This document shows, one piece after another, positions 26,648 through 34,431 of a DNA stretch of 64,000 bases. Each line of letters starts with the position of its first letter. The first letter of the stretch is position 1. The stretch comes from Paenibacillus sp. V4I3. Its GTDB lineage: Bacteria > Bacillota > Bacilli > Paenibacillales > NBRC-103111. The position numbers and the translations under genes are program-made. The notes under the pieces are model-generated. The model did not search any database, was not told the DNA's origin, and saw only the letters and a program-made list of their open reading frames with translations. Location: positions 1,318,501 through 1,382,500 of the forward strand of contig NZ_JAUSZA010000001.1 in NCBI RefSeq assembly GCF_030817215.1, read 5' to 3'.

Positions 26648-27903
26648 TTAGAGAATACATTCATTCTCCTGAGAAACAGCAGCAGTTGTATCGGAAATCG
26701 TTGATGATCGTGATCATCGCCCAGCTATTCGGCGGAGCAGGACTCGCGGCAGGCGTCACGGTCGGAGCGCTGCTTGCTCAGGATATGCTCGGGACGGATA
26801 GCTTAGCAGGGGTTCCTTCGGCGCTATTGACGCTGGGCGCGGCCTCGTCGGCACTGCTTGTCGGACGGCTTTCTGGGCGGTTTGGCCGTCGGGTAGGCCT
26901 AACCATGGGTTTTCTTGCAGGGGGGATCGGCGCGATCGGCGTCGTATTCGCAGCCATCGCTGATAACCTTCCACTTTTGTTCGCTTCAATGCTGATCTAT
27001 GGCGCCGGCACGTCGACTAACTTGCAGGCGCGTTATGCGGGAACCGACTTAGCTCAGCCTAAGCAGCGTGCAAGAGCCATCAGCTTAGCCATGGTATTCA
27101 CGACATTTGGTGCGGTTGCGGGGCCGAACCTGGTGGGGGTCATGGGACGATTCGCGACATCTGTCGGCGCCCCTGCTCTGGCGGGTCCGTTTATGCTGGC
27201 GGCAGTCGCTTTTATCCTAGCGGGTCTGGTGATGTGGGCTTTGCTCCGTCCAGATCCTTATCTCGTTGCTAAAGCCATCGCCGAAGCGCAAGAAGCGAAT
27301 CCATCCAAAGCGACGGTTAATGCGAATCTCATGGCGCCAGCTGTCCGTAACCGGGGAATCATCATCGGGACAACCGTGATGGTCTTAACGCAGCTCGTGA
27401 TGGTCGCCATCATGACGATGACACCGATACATATGAAGCATCACGGACATGGGTTGAGCGCGGTCGGCATGGTGATCGGCATTCATGTCGCGGCGATGTT
27501 TCTGCCTTCCTTGATAACGGGGGTTCTCGTAGATAAGGTCGGGCGTACGTTCATGTCCTGCGCAGCTGGGTTCACGCTGCTGTTGGCGGGACTGCTTGCC
27601 GCATGGGCGCCGGCCGATTCGATGGTCTGGCTCATCGTCGCTCTAGCGCTGCTCGGACTCGGTTGGAACTTCGGACTAATTAGCGGCACTGCGCAGATCA
27701 TCGATGCAACATCTCCGGTCACGCGCGCCAAGACACAAGGAACTGTGGATGTCCTAGTATCATTGGCAGGGGCATCGGGCGGAGCGTTGTCGGGCATGGT
27801 CGTCGCCAATTCGAGCTTTGCCTTCCTCTCTCTGACGGGCGGGTTCCTGTCTCTGCTACTGATCCCGGTTATGATCTGGTCACGCAGAGGGATCGGTCGA
27901 TAA
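26626..27903 (+). CDS. MFS transporter
   Basis: 425 residues, about 12 membrane segments. LVGRLSGRFGRRVGLTMGF is the cytoplasmic loop 2-3 signature of the superfamily, with GVLVDKVGRTFMSCAAGF at the matching place in the second half. The start overlaps the upstream ArsR-rhodanese gene within its last codons, next to GGAGGGGGGAGAG. The close coupling to a sulfur-sensing type regulator suggests export of a sulfur compound or toxic ion, but sequence alone does not give the substrate. Pro-rich or antibiotic-specific motifs were not noticed. Confidence 0.87.
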   Translation: MAEGSELIREYIHSPEKQQQLYRKSLMIVIIAQLFGGAGLAAGVTVGALLAQDMLGTDSLAGVPSALLTLGAASSALLVGRLSGRFGRRVGLTMGFLAGGIGAIGVVFAAIADNLPLLFASMLIYGAGTSTNLQARYAGTDLAQPKQRARAISLAMVFTTFGAVAGPNLVGVMGRFATSVGAPALAGPFMLAAVAFILAGLVMWALLRPDPYLVAKAIAEAQEANPSKATVNANLMAPAVRNRGIIIGTTVMVLTQLVMVAIMTMTPIHMKHHGHGLSAVGMVIGIHVAAMFLPSLITGVLVDKVGRTFMSCAAGFTLLLAGLLAAWAPADSMVWLIVALALLGLGWNFGLISGTAQIIDATSPVTRAKTQGTVDVLVSLAGASGGALSGMVVANSSFAFLSLTGGFLSLLLIPVMIWSRRGIGR

Positions 27904-27980
27904 ATCAAAACGTGAGAAGATTAGTACAGCGATCTAGTGTTATAATCACGCTAGACTGATGGAGTTAGAAGGGTGATAGT

Positions 27981-29552
27981 ATGAGTGTAATTCGTTTGGA
28001 GAACGTCACTAAGAAATATGAAGAGTCCCTGATCTTTCGCGATATCTATTTTCGGGTGACCCAAGGAGAGCGTATTGGCCTAATCGGGCGGAACGGTGCC
28101 GGTAAGTCGACGGTTTTCAAGTTGATTATGGGTAAAGAAGAACCAACGTCCGGGAAAGTGGAAATAGATCCGCAGGTTAAAGTAGGGTATTTCTCCCAAT
28201 TCTCGGAAATGCGAGGAAGCCTGTCCGTTCAGCAAGAGCTAGAAATGTGCTTCGAGCAGGTTGTTCTTATCGAACGGGAGCTGCAGGAAGTTGGAGAAAA
28301 GCTGGGTCTGGTCACCGAAGACGGTGAAATGGATCGGCTGTTGACGAGGCAGGCGGAGCTATTCGAACAAATGGAGCATTTGGATGGCTGGAACGTATCC
28401 GTTGAGATTAACACAGTTCTTACGAAGCTGGGGTTCAACGAGAGGTCGCGGAATCAGCCTATCGATGAACTATCCGGAGGTTGGAGAAACCGTGCTGCGC
28501 TCGCCAAGATGCTTATTGAGCTGCCTGATGTCGTCTTGCTTGACGAACCGACGAATTACTTGGATATGGAAGGCATAGCGTGGTTGGAGCAGTGGTTGTA
28601 TCGGTTCAAAGGCGCTATGATTCTGGTATCACACGACCGGCAATTTATTGACAAAGTAGTCACGCGAACGATCGAGATCGAGAATTATCATTTTCAGGAA
28701 TACGAAGGGAATTACACCGACTACATCCGCAAAAAGAAAATGCGTAAGAAGGAGTTGGACCGCCAGTTTGAATGGGAGGAAGAGCTTCTTCTCATGGAGT
28801 CAGAAGCCATCGACAGCCGTGCAAGCAAGAAATCTTCAAAGGATCGTCTCTCCCGCCAACTGGCGGATAACAAAAAGCGGATTGAGCCGCACCCCGTAAA
28901 TGTTCTAATCACTGATATTTATGAGAAACTGCGCTTCCCTGACAAGCTATGCGAAGTTAAGAAAATCGGGCAGACCTATGATGATCGGCCGATCTTTCAG
29001 AACGTCAGCTTCGACATTCAGAAGGAAGACCGCTTAGTCATCGTTGGTCCAAACGGAAGCGGGAAGTCCACGCTCATTAAGGTGCTTACGGGTCAGGAGA
29101 AGCCCGAATCCGGCGAGGTGATCTGGGAGAAGGGCGTCAGCTACGCCTACTTCAACCGGATGTGGGAGGAGCTTAATCCTAAGGATACCGTTAGCCACGC
29201 GGTGAATACGTACGGATTGGGACTGGACGCTCCACGGAAAAAGGTGAACAAATTTCTATCCATGCTGCAATTTTCGGAGATGGACCTAAGCAAGTTCATC
29301 GGTAACCTATCCGGCGGACAGAAGGCTCGGGTCGCGCTTGCGAAATGCCTTCTATCCGGTGCCGCAGTCATCATATTGGATGAGCCAACCAACCATCTGG
29401 ATTTAACGAGCATTCAGGTTATGGAGCAGGCGTTGATCCATTTTCCCGGCGCCGTCATTACGGTAAGCCATGATCGGTTCTTTATTGATAAAATCGGGAC
29501 GAAAATGCTGACCTTCGACCCGGCATTGGGAATAAGCGAGCAGAATATATAG
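27981..29552 (+). CDS. ABC-F family ATPase
   Basis: 523 residues, two ABC domains on one chain and no membrane part. Walker A GRNGAGKST and GPNGSGKST, signatures LSGGWRNRAAL and LSGGQKARVAL, Walker B DVVLLDEPTNYLD and AVIILDEPTNHLD, with a charged linker (RKKKMRKKELDRQFEWEEEL) between domains. ABC-F proteins act on ribosomes, either in translation or antibiotic protection; the subgroup cannot be fixed here. Preceded by GTTAGAAGGGTGAT before the ATG. Followed by the third copy of the double-hairpin element. Confidence 0.92.
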   Translation: MSVIRLENVTKKYEESLIFRDIYFRVTQGERIGLIGRNGAGKSTVFKLIMGKEEPTSGKVEIDPQVKVGYFSQFSEMRGSLSVQQELEMCFEQVVLIERELQEVGEKLGLVTEDGEMDRLLTRQAELFEQMEHLDGWNVSVEINTVLTKLGFNERSRNQPIDELSGGWRNRAALAKMLIELPDVVLLDEPTNYLDMEGIAWLEQWLYRFKGAMILVSHDRQFIDKVVTRTIEIENYHFQEYEGNYTDYIRKKKMRKKELDRQFEWEEELLLMESEAIDSRASKKSSKDRLSRQLADNKKRIEPHPVNVLITDIYEKLRFPDKLCEVKKIGQTYDDRPIFQNVSFDIQKEDRLVIVGPNGSGKSTLIKVLTGQEKPESGEVIWEKGVSYAYFNRMWEELNPKDTVSHAVNTYGLGLDAPRKKVNKFLSMLQFSEMDLSKFIGNLSGGQKARVALAKCLLSGAAVIILDEPTNHLDLTSIQVMEQALIHFPGAVITVSHDRFFIDKIGTKMLTFDPALGISEQNI

Positions 29553-29606
29553 GAAAGAGGCTTCTCAATTTGAGCTGGGTCGTGAGGAGAAGTAAGAGAT
29601 GAAAGA

Positions 29607-29671
29607 CTGCGTCGGACGCAGGTTTAAGGGTTGTAGCAGGTTACGATGAGTAGCCTGCTACGGCCCTTTTT
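29607..29671 (+). terminator. Double-hairpin terminator element, copy 3
   Basis: Hairpin 1 CTGCGT-CGG-ACGCAG, eight-base link, hairpin 2 GGTTGTAGCAGGTTAC/GTAGCCTGCTACGGCC and T5. Relative to copy 1, paired bases change together (C-G to T-A in hairpin 1; A-T to G-C in hairpin 2). Confidence 0.8.
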
Positions 29672-29725
29672 GGTTTCTTTGTAAACAAATCTAATGGGTT
29701 GGCTCTTTTTAATGTCCGCTCATAA

Positions 29726-30382
29726 CTACCGTACAAACGTCCTGCTGTTCGTACGCTTCTTTTCACCAATGATAAGCTCTGCTAGCAACAAATTGGGTAT
29801 CCAAGCAATCCAAGCGATGACGAAGAAAGTATCATTCGTATCGGTCAATCCTAGAAATACCGCAGCCAGCGGGGTATATATCCGGAGTGTGATTGCCGCG
29901 CAGCTAAGCGCGTAATTTCGTACCATCCAGCGGCCATGATCAGCTTTATCGCGATCGACGATGATGCTCTTTAGACTGCGGAAGAGTGTATAAAGCCATA
30001 GGACTGACAGCGACCCGAAGCCAAGTTGCGCGAACCAACCGCCACTCGCATAGAAAGCTAAGTACAAACCGGTTAGGCCCGCGATTGTAATCATTGTGGA
30101 GTACAAATAGCCAATCAAACGATGAATGTTCGGTGCATGATGGCGAAGCTTCTTGATAAACTGAAGCCAGCCTATAGCAAGTGCTACTCCAGCCGAGATG
30201 GCATGGGCCCAGAGGATGTTGTACCACAAATCGGGCAGACTGCCTTTTCCCATTACGAACGTCTGCCTATGGAGGTGGTCAGGCGTTCCGTACATGACCA
30301 AAGCATAAGCTCCAATTGCTAAAGCCAAAAAAGCCAATAGTCCAAATGACCAAGCGCGAATCGTACTTCGTCGTACTCCCAT
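29726..30382 (-). CDS. DUF2306 membrane protein
   Basis: 218 residues with about six to seven membrane segments. NILWAHAISAGVALAIGWLQF, then HAPNIHRLIGYLY and a later DHGRWMVRNYALS are hallmarks of DUF2306, a family of unknown function with conserved His and Arg residues, possibly haem- or ion-binding. GAGGGATG precedes the ATG. It is convergent with the ABC-F gene and divergent from the TetR gene. Confidence 0.83.
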   Translation of the reverse strand: MGVRRSTIRAWSFGLLAFLALAIGAYALVMYGTPDHLHRQTFVMGKGSLPDLWYNILWAHAISAGVALAIGWLQFIKKLRHHAPNIHRLIGYLYSTMITIAGLTGLYLAFYASGGWFAQLGFGSLSVLWLYTLFRSLKSIIVDRDKADHGRWMVRNYALSCAAITLRIYTPLAAVFLGLTDTNDTFFVIAWIAWIPNLLLAELIIGEKKRTNSRTFVR

Positions 30383-30544
30383 TATTCATCCCTCGCATTC
30401 GGTCTTTTTTATCATTGAGTTGATTCTATCATCAAAGGATCCACCTTCAAAAGCGACTTCAGACGGAGTGATGACCCCAACCAAAGTCGGGGATGGAGCT
30501 GCCAGAATGCCCTTCTAAGAGGGCATTTTATAAATTACTTTATC

Positions 30545-30600
30545 TTGACAAAATAACTTAACACATGTTAACTTATTTACTAAAGTTAATTATAGTCATA
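30545..30600 (+). promoter_or_regulatory. Promoter region with TetR-type palindrome
   Basis: TTGACA (30545-30550) is followed by TTAACA-CA-TGTTAA (30558-30571) where the -35/-10 spacer lies; AAGTTAAT follows. The palindrome in the spacer fits self-repression by the TetR protein. A clear -10 is not evident. Confidence 0.5.
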
Positions 30601-30611
30601 GGAGATAACTC

Positions 30612-31247
30612 ATGGATCGGTCAGCTATTTCTTTAAGGGAATTAAAAAAGGCTAGAACCAAAGTGGCATTGTATGAAGCCAGTTTGTTACTGATAGGAGA
30701 CAAGATGTTTCGAGACATGATGCTCGATGATATTTGCCGGAAGGCGGAAATATCCCGGGTTACGTTCTTTAAGTTTTTTCAAAAAAAGGAAGATTTGCTC
30801 GTTTATTTTATGCGTGTTTGGTTAACGGAACGTATCATTGAGATCGAAGCGGAGGGTACACGTGGATTCTCAGTTATCCAGCATGTGCTGAATAAAGTGG
30901 CGGAAGAGGCTGAGGAAAGAGCAGGATTGATGCCAAGTTTGATTTCTTTTCTGGCAGAAATGAACATGCATCCTTGCATGCCGGAATTGAGTGAAGCGGA
31001 GGTTCATTTGCTGTTCCCTGGTCATGAAGAAGTTGGCGCGCAGACACCTGACATGTATAAACTGTTTCATCGTTGCATGACCGAGGCTGATACGGATGGA
31101 AAGCTAAGAAAAGAATTTACGGTAGAAACAGCGGTAAAGGTTTTATTTACGGTGTTTTACGGAGCGTTTTTGACCGCTCAACTATATAGTTCCAAGGATA
31201 TTAAGGGCTTTTATAACACCCATCTACAATTGCTTGAACATAGGTAA
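30612..31247 (+). CDS. TetR/AcrR-family regulator
   Basis: 211 residues. The N-terminal helix-turn-helix is LDDICRKAEISRVTFFKFFQKKEDLLVYF, typical of TetR with the FxxFxxKEDL turn; the rest is the helical ligand-binding domain. AGGAGAT lies before the ATG. The DUF4188 gene begins 16 bases downstream, so the regulator probably controls that unit through the palindrome in its promoter. Ligand unknown. Confidence 0.88.
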   Translation: MDRSAISLRELKKARTKVALYEASLLLIGDKMFRDMMLDDICRKAEISRVTFFKFFQKKEDLLVYFMRVWLTERIIEIEAEGTRGFSVIQHVLNKVAEEAEERAGLMPSLISFLAEMNMHPCMPELSEAEVHLLFPGHEEVGAQTPDMYKLFHRCMTEADTDGKLRKEFTVETAVKVLFTVFYGAFLTAQLYSSKDIKGFYNTHLQLLEHR

Positions 31248-31263
31248 AAGGAGCGATGAATTT

Positions 31264-31773
31264 ATGAGTAAAGTAATTCCGGGCAGATTTACGGCGCAGA
31301 TGGATGGTTCTTTCGTTGTCTTTATCATTGGGATGAGAGTGAATAAATTATGGGCTCTGCATAAGTGGCTGCCTGTGGCCAAGGCAATGAATCCGATGCT
31401 TCAAGAATTGTATCGCAACCCTGAATTAGGTTTTGTAGAGGCCAGTTTTCATCTCTCTTGGCGAGGCGTGACCATTATCCAGTATTGGAAATCGTTTGAG
31501 CAATTAGAACACTATGCTAGACATGGGGCAACCCATTTAGAAGCGTGGCGTAATTTTAATAAAAAGGTTGGAACAGACGGCGTTGTCGGGATTTACCATG
31601 AAACCTATTTGATTCCTGAAGGAAATTACGAGTGTGTCTATAACAACATGCCTGTCTTCGGTCTTGCAAAGGCTGGAAGTCACGTCCCCGCTGTCGGAAA
31701 ACGAGAAACGGCAAGCAGAAGGCTTGGGCGGGATGGAGAGCCTGCCGTTCCAACGCCTTCTAATTCGGCATAA
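31264..31773 (+). CDS. DUF4188 protein (dimeric alpha/beta-barrel, monooxygenase-like)
   Basis: 169 residues. PGRFTAQMDGSFVVFIIGMR, NKLWALHKWLPVAKAMNPML, and WKSFEQLEHYARHGATHLEAW followed by GTDGVVGIYHETYLIPEG are typical of DUF4188, a family similar in fold to antibiotic monooxygenases and haem-degrading proteins. The role is unknown. ATG 31264 has AAGGAG 10 bases upstream. It follows a TetR gene closely, forming a likely two-gene unit, and ends in a partial copy of the double-hairpin terminator. The last 30 residues are low-complexity. Confidence 0.82.
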   Translation: MSKVIPGRFTAQMDGSFVVFIIGMRVNKLWALHKWLPVAKAMNPMLQELYRNPELGFVEASFHLSWRGVTIIQYWKSFEQLEHYARHGATHLEAWRNFNKKVGTDGVVGIYHETYLIPEGNYECVYNNMPVFGLAKAGSHVPAVGKRETASRRLGRDGEPAVPTPSNSA

Positions 31774-31826
31774 GTGATTGTGCGTTGGGTGAGTGAGCTG
31801 CGATTCACTTAATAGGCTAATCTTAT

Positions 31827-31871
31827 GGCTGTGCCAGTTTGCCTTTGTGGCAGGCTGCTGCGGCTTTTTTT
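31827..31871 (+). terminator. Terminator resembling hairpin 2 of the double-hairpin element
   Basis: GGCTGTGCCAGTTTGCC pairs with GGCAGGCTGCTGCGGC and runs into seven T. Hairpin 1 is not present. Confidence 0.75.
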
Positions 31872-31976
31872 GTTTTACAAAAGTCTTGAATTTCAAGACT
31901 TGCTGAATAGCAAAAGAACCCCATAGAAGGGGTTCAAAGAAGTGCTTTGGAATGAAATAAGCGGCTTGAACATCGT

Positions 31977-32390
31977 CTAAGCCCTCTTTTTCGGGTCGAT
32001 TGAATGCCCCTTTTTTAGCTCCAACTCCTCGTTCTGGATCATACGATCTTGCTTGATGAAGAGGAACGGGATGAAAATACAGCCAATAATTAGGAGTGCT
32101 CGTTTCAAGTTCCAACGTCTATTCACAAAAGCGTGTACCGCCGTTAAGATGTAAAGCACGAACATCACACCGTGAAACATACCGCCGACAGAAACGAGTT
32201 GAGGCTGGTCCAAGAAGTATTTAAACGGCATGGCTATAAACAGTAGGAAAAGATAGGAGATACCTTCAATATAGCTTGTTAGACGCAAACGCCCTAAGGA
32301 AGAGGTTAGTATAATAATCGCTCCAATCTCGTTTTCAACGTTTGAATTTACTTTTATCAGGTCAAATCGAGCTCCAAAACGACAGGACAA
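31977..32390 (-). CDS. DUF3817 membrane protein
   Basis: About 105-137 residues. From LGRLRLTSYIEGISYLFLLF through MPFKYFLDQPQLVSVGGMFHG to VLYILTAVHAF it is a plain DUF3817 protein with three membrane segments; function unknown. The start is a problem: the open frame begins at a TTG (32390) inside the 3' end of exonuclease III, while family members begin close to LGRLR. There a GGAG precedes only non-standard codons (ATT near 32315). Both ends of the frame are thus given, with the true start unresolved. Confidence 0.75.
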   Translation of the reverse strand: MSCRFGARFDLIKVNSNVENEIGAIIILTSSLGRLRLTSYIEGISYLFLLFIAMPFKYFLDQPQLVSVGGMFHGVMFVLYILTAVHAFVNRRWNLKRALLIIGCIFIPFLFIKQDRMIQNEELELKKGHSIDPKKRA

Positions 32391-33115
32391 TGATCGCTGC
32401 CCAATATTTCGCAGTCAATTTGTGCATCAATAATTTTAGGACCTAGTCTCGTAGAAGCAAGGAAATAGTCGATTCTCCATCCCACATTCCGTGCTCTTAC
32501 GCCTGGCATATTAGACCACCACGAGTAGACATCTGTCCGATCAGGGTAGAGATGTCGGAACGTATCAATAAATCCTGCATCCAACAACTCCGTCATTTTG
32601 CCGCGTTCCTGAGGGGTAAAGCCCGAATTATTGAGATTCCCTTTCGCATTCTTGATGTCAATTTCATGGTGGGCAACATTCAAATCGCCGCAAACGATAA
32701 CTGGCTTTTGGGCGTCCAATTGCAAGAGGTGGCTGCGAAAGCGATCTTCCCACTCCACACGGTAATCCAGCCTAGAGAGATCACGCTTCGCATTGGGTGT
32801 ATAGACGGTCACGAGGTAGAAATTGTCGAACTCCAATGTGAGTATCCGACCCTCCGGCTCTTCGTTCTCCTCCATACCATATCTCACCGAAATCGGTTGA
32901 ATTCTTGTAAAAACGGCAGTGCCGGAATACCCTTTTTTAACAGCATAATTCCAATATTGTATATAGGCTTCGCCCAGTTCAAGGTTAATTTGTCCTTGCT
33001 GCAGCTTCGTCTCTTGAAGACAAAAAATATCTGCTTCCGTTTGCCCGAAATAATCCATAAACCCCTTATTGACACTTGCTCTTAACCCATTAACGTTCCA
33101 AGATACTAGTTTCAT
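32357..33115 (-). CDS. exoA: Exodeoxyribonuclease III
   Basis: 252 residues of the EEP nuclease fold, a base-excision-repair AP endonuclease/3'-exonuclease. Motifs: SWNVNGLRA (Asn), CLQETKL (metal-binding Glu), VYTPNA, VCGDLNVAH (Asp/Asn), RRIDYF-like WRIDYFLAS, and the terminal ILGSDHCPVVLEL (Asp-His). All catalytic residues are present. ATG 33115 has AAAAGG 5 bases upstream; a GTG at 33121 is in frame. The downstream DUF3817 frame overlaps the end. A G-rich tract lies in the probable leader. Confidence 0.93.
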   Translation of the reverse strand: MKLVSWNVNGLRASVNKGFMDYFGQTEADIFCLQETKLQQGQINLELGEAYIQYWNYAVKKGYSGTAVFTRIQPISVRYGMEENEEPEGRILTLEFDNFYLVTVYTPNAKRDLSRLDYRVEWEDRFRSHLLQLDAQKPVIVCGDLNVAHHEIDIKNAKGNLNNSGFTPQERGKMTELLDAGFIDTFRHLYPDRTDVYSWWSNMPGVRARNVGWRIDYFLASTRLGPKIIDAQIDCEILGSDHCPVVLELDLT

Positions 33116-33416
33116 CTTCACCTTTTCCCCTTGCTGCTTACAGTCATATATAGTTCAGTGTACCATAAGTTCGTCCTCGTCGGCGATGTATGAAGATCTG
33201 GGAAGCTTTACTACCCCAACCCCAACCCCAACCCAACCCCACTCACTCTTACTATTTCAATTCATCGGTGATTATACCAAATAAGGATAATATAAGAAAA
33301 TAGCATACCGATCTATCAGCATTATTGATCTATTTTTTCACTCGCCTGCGTGATATACTGTATTTATCCGATTAAGTTCATAGGTTTAATAATAGATAGG
33401 AAGGCGAGGTTTTCTT
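33116..33416. other. Divergent intergenic region with five-run G tract
   Basis: Between exoA and cysK. On the minus strand at 33214-33240 there are five runs of three or four G separated by TT, a pattern able to form a G-quadruplex in DNA or in the exoA leader RNA. A possible -10 TATACT (near 33354) precedes cysK; no riboswitch or T-box was recognised. Confidence 0.65.
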
Positions 33417-34349
33417 ATGACAAAAATTTATAGCAATTTGACAGAGTTAATCGGTAATACGCCGCTGCTCGAGCTCTGGAATTATAATAATCGGCATGGA
33501 CTTGATGCCAAAGTCGTCGCGAAGCTGGAGTGTTTTAACCCGGCTGGCAGTGTAAAAGATCGTATTGGTTTCGCGATGATTAAAGAAGCTGAGAAATCAG
33601 GAAAGATCAATAAAGAAACTGTCATTATCGAGCCTACCAGCGGAAATACAGGAATCGCTCTTGCTTTTACTGCCGCTGCTCTTGGATATCGGTTAATCAT
33701 TATTTTACCTGATTCTTTTAGTATTGAACGTAGGAAATTATTAAAGGCTCTGGGTGCAGAACTCGTTCTCACGCCAGCCTGTGAAGGCATGTTAGGCGCA
33801 ATTAAAAAAGCAGAGGAATTAGCTGCAAAGATGTCAAACTCATTTATACCGCAGCAATTTAGCAATCCAGCTAATCCGGAGATTCACAGAAATACCACTG
33901 CCGAAGAAATATGGAAAGATACAGACGGTAAAGTGGATATTTTCATCGCAGGAGTTGGTACGGGAGGGACGATCACTGGTGTGGGTGAGATACTGAAACA
34001 GAGAAATCCATCCGTCCAAGTGATAGCCGTCGAGCCATCCGATTCACCCGTCTTGTCAGGTGGCAGTCGTGGTGTGCATCATATTCAGGGCATCGGTGCT
34101 GGGTTTGTTCCAGATAATTTTAAAAGTTCAGTTGTAGATGAAATATTAACAGTGACCAATGAGGATGCCATAACGACGGCCCGTGAACTGGCCAAAACGG
34201 AAGGTCTGCTGGTCGGCATCTCATCCGGCGCGGCAGCTTACGCAGCAAGAGAAATTGCGAAACGACCGGAGAATAAAGGGAAGACCATTGTTGTTATCCT
34301 GCCAGATACCGGTGAGCGGTATTTGTCTACGAATCTATTTGATGAGTGA
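33417..34349 (+). CDS. cysK: Cysteine synthase (O-acetylserine sulfhydrylase)
   Basis: 310-residue PLP enzyme making cysteine from O-acetylserine and sulfide. NPAGSVKDR carries the PLP lysine (Lys47), [13 protein letters not shown] the substrate loop, [12 protein letters not shown] the phosphate loop and [11 protein letters not shown] the C-terminal serine motif. [15 protein letters not shown] is typical of CysK. GAAGGCGAGG stands before the ATG. It is a monocistronic unit with a terminator, and the only cysteine-biosynthesis gene in the window. Confidence 0.94.
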   Translation: MTKIYSNLTELIGNTPLLELWNYNNRHGLDAKVVAKLECFNPAGSVKDRIGFAMIKEAEKSGKINKETVIIEPTSGNTGIALAFTAAALGYRLIIILPDSFSIERRKLLKALGAELVLTPACEGMLGAIKKAEELAAKMSNSFIPQQFSNPANPEIHRNTTAEEIWKDTDGKVDIFIAGVGTGGTITGVGEILKQRNPSVQVIAVEPSDSPVLSGGSRGVHHIQGIGAGFVPDNFKSSVVDEILTVTNEDAITTARELAKTEGLLVGISSGAAAYAAREIAKRPENKGKTIVVILPDTGERYLSTNLFDE

Positions 34350-34362
34350 TAAGTTAAAACGC

Positions 34363-34404
34363 AAAAAAGACCAGGAATCCGCGGCAGGATCTCTGGTCTT
34401 TCTG
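34363..34404. terminator. Bidirectional terminator between cysK and DHA2 exporter
   Basis: AAAGACCAG and CTGGTCTTT arms with A-rich and T-rich flanks; serves both convergent genes. Confidence 0.88.
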
Positions 34405-34431
34405 TGTTGCACGGTTTATACGAAACTTGCC

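Noticed and set aside
33280..33416. T-box or S-box leader before cysK
   Set aside because: None of the conserved T-box or SAM-riboswitch words was found in the region.
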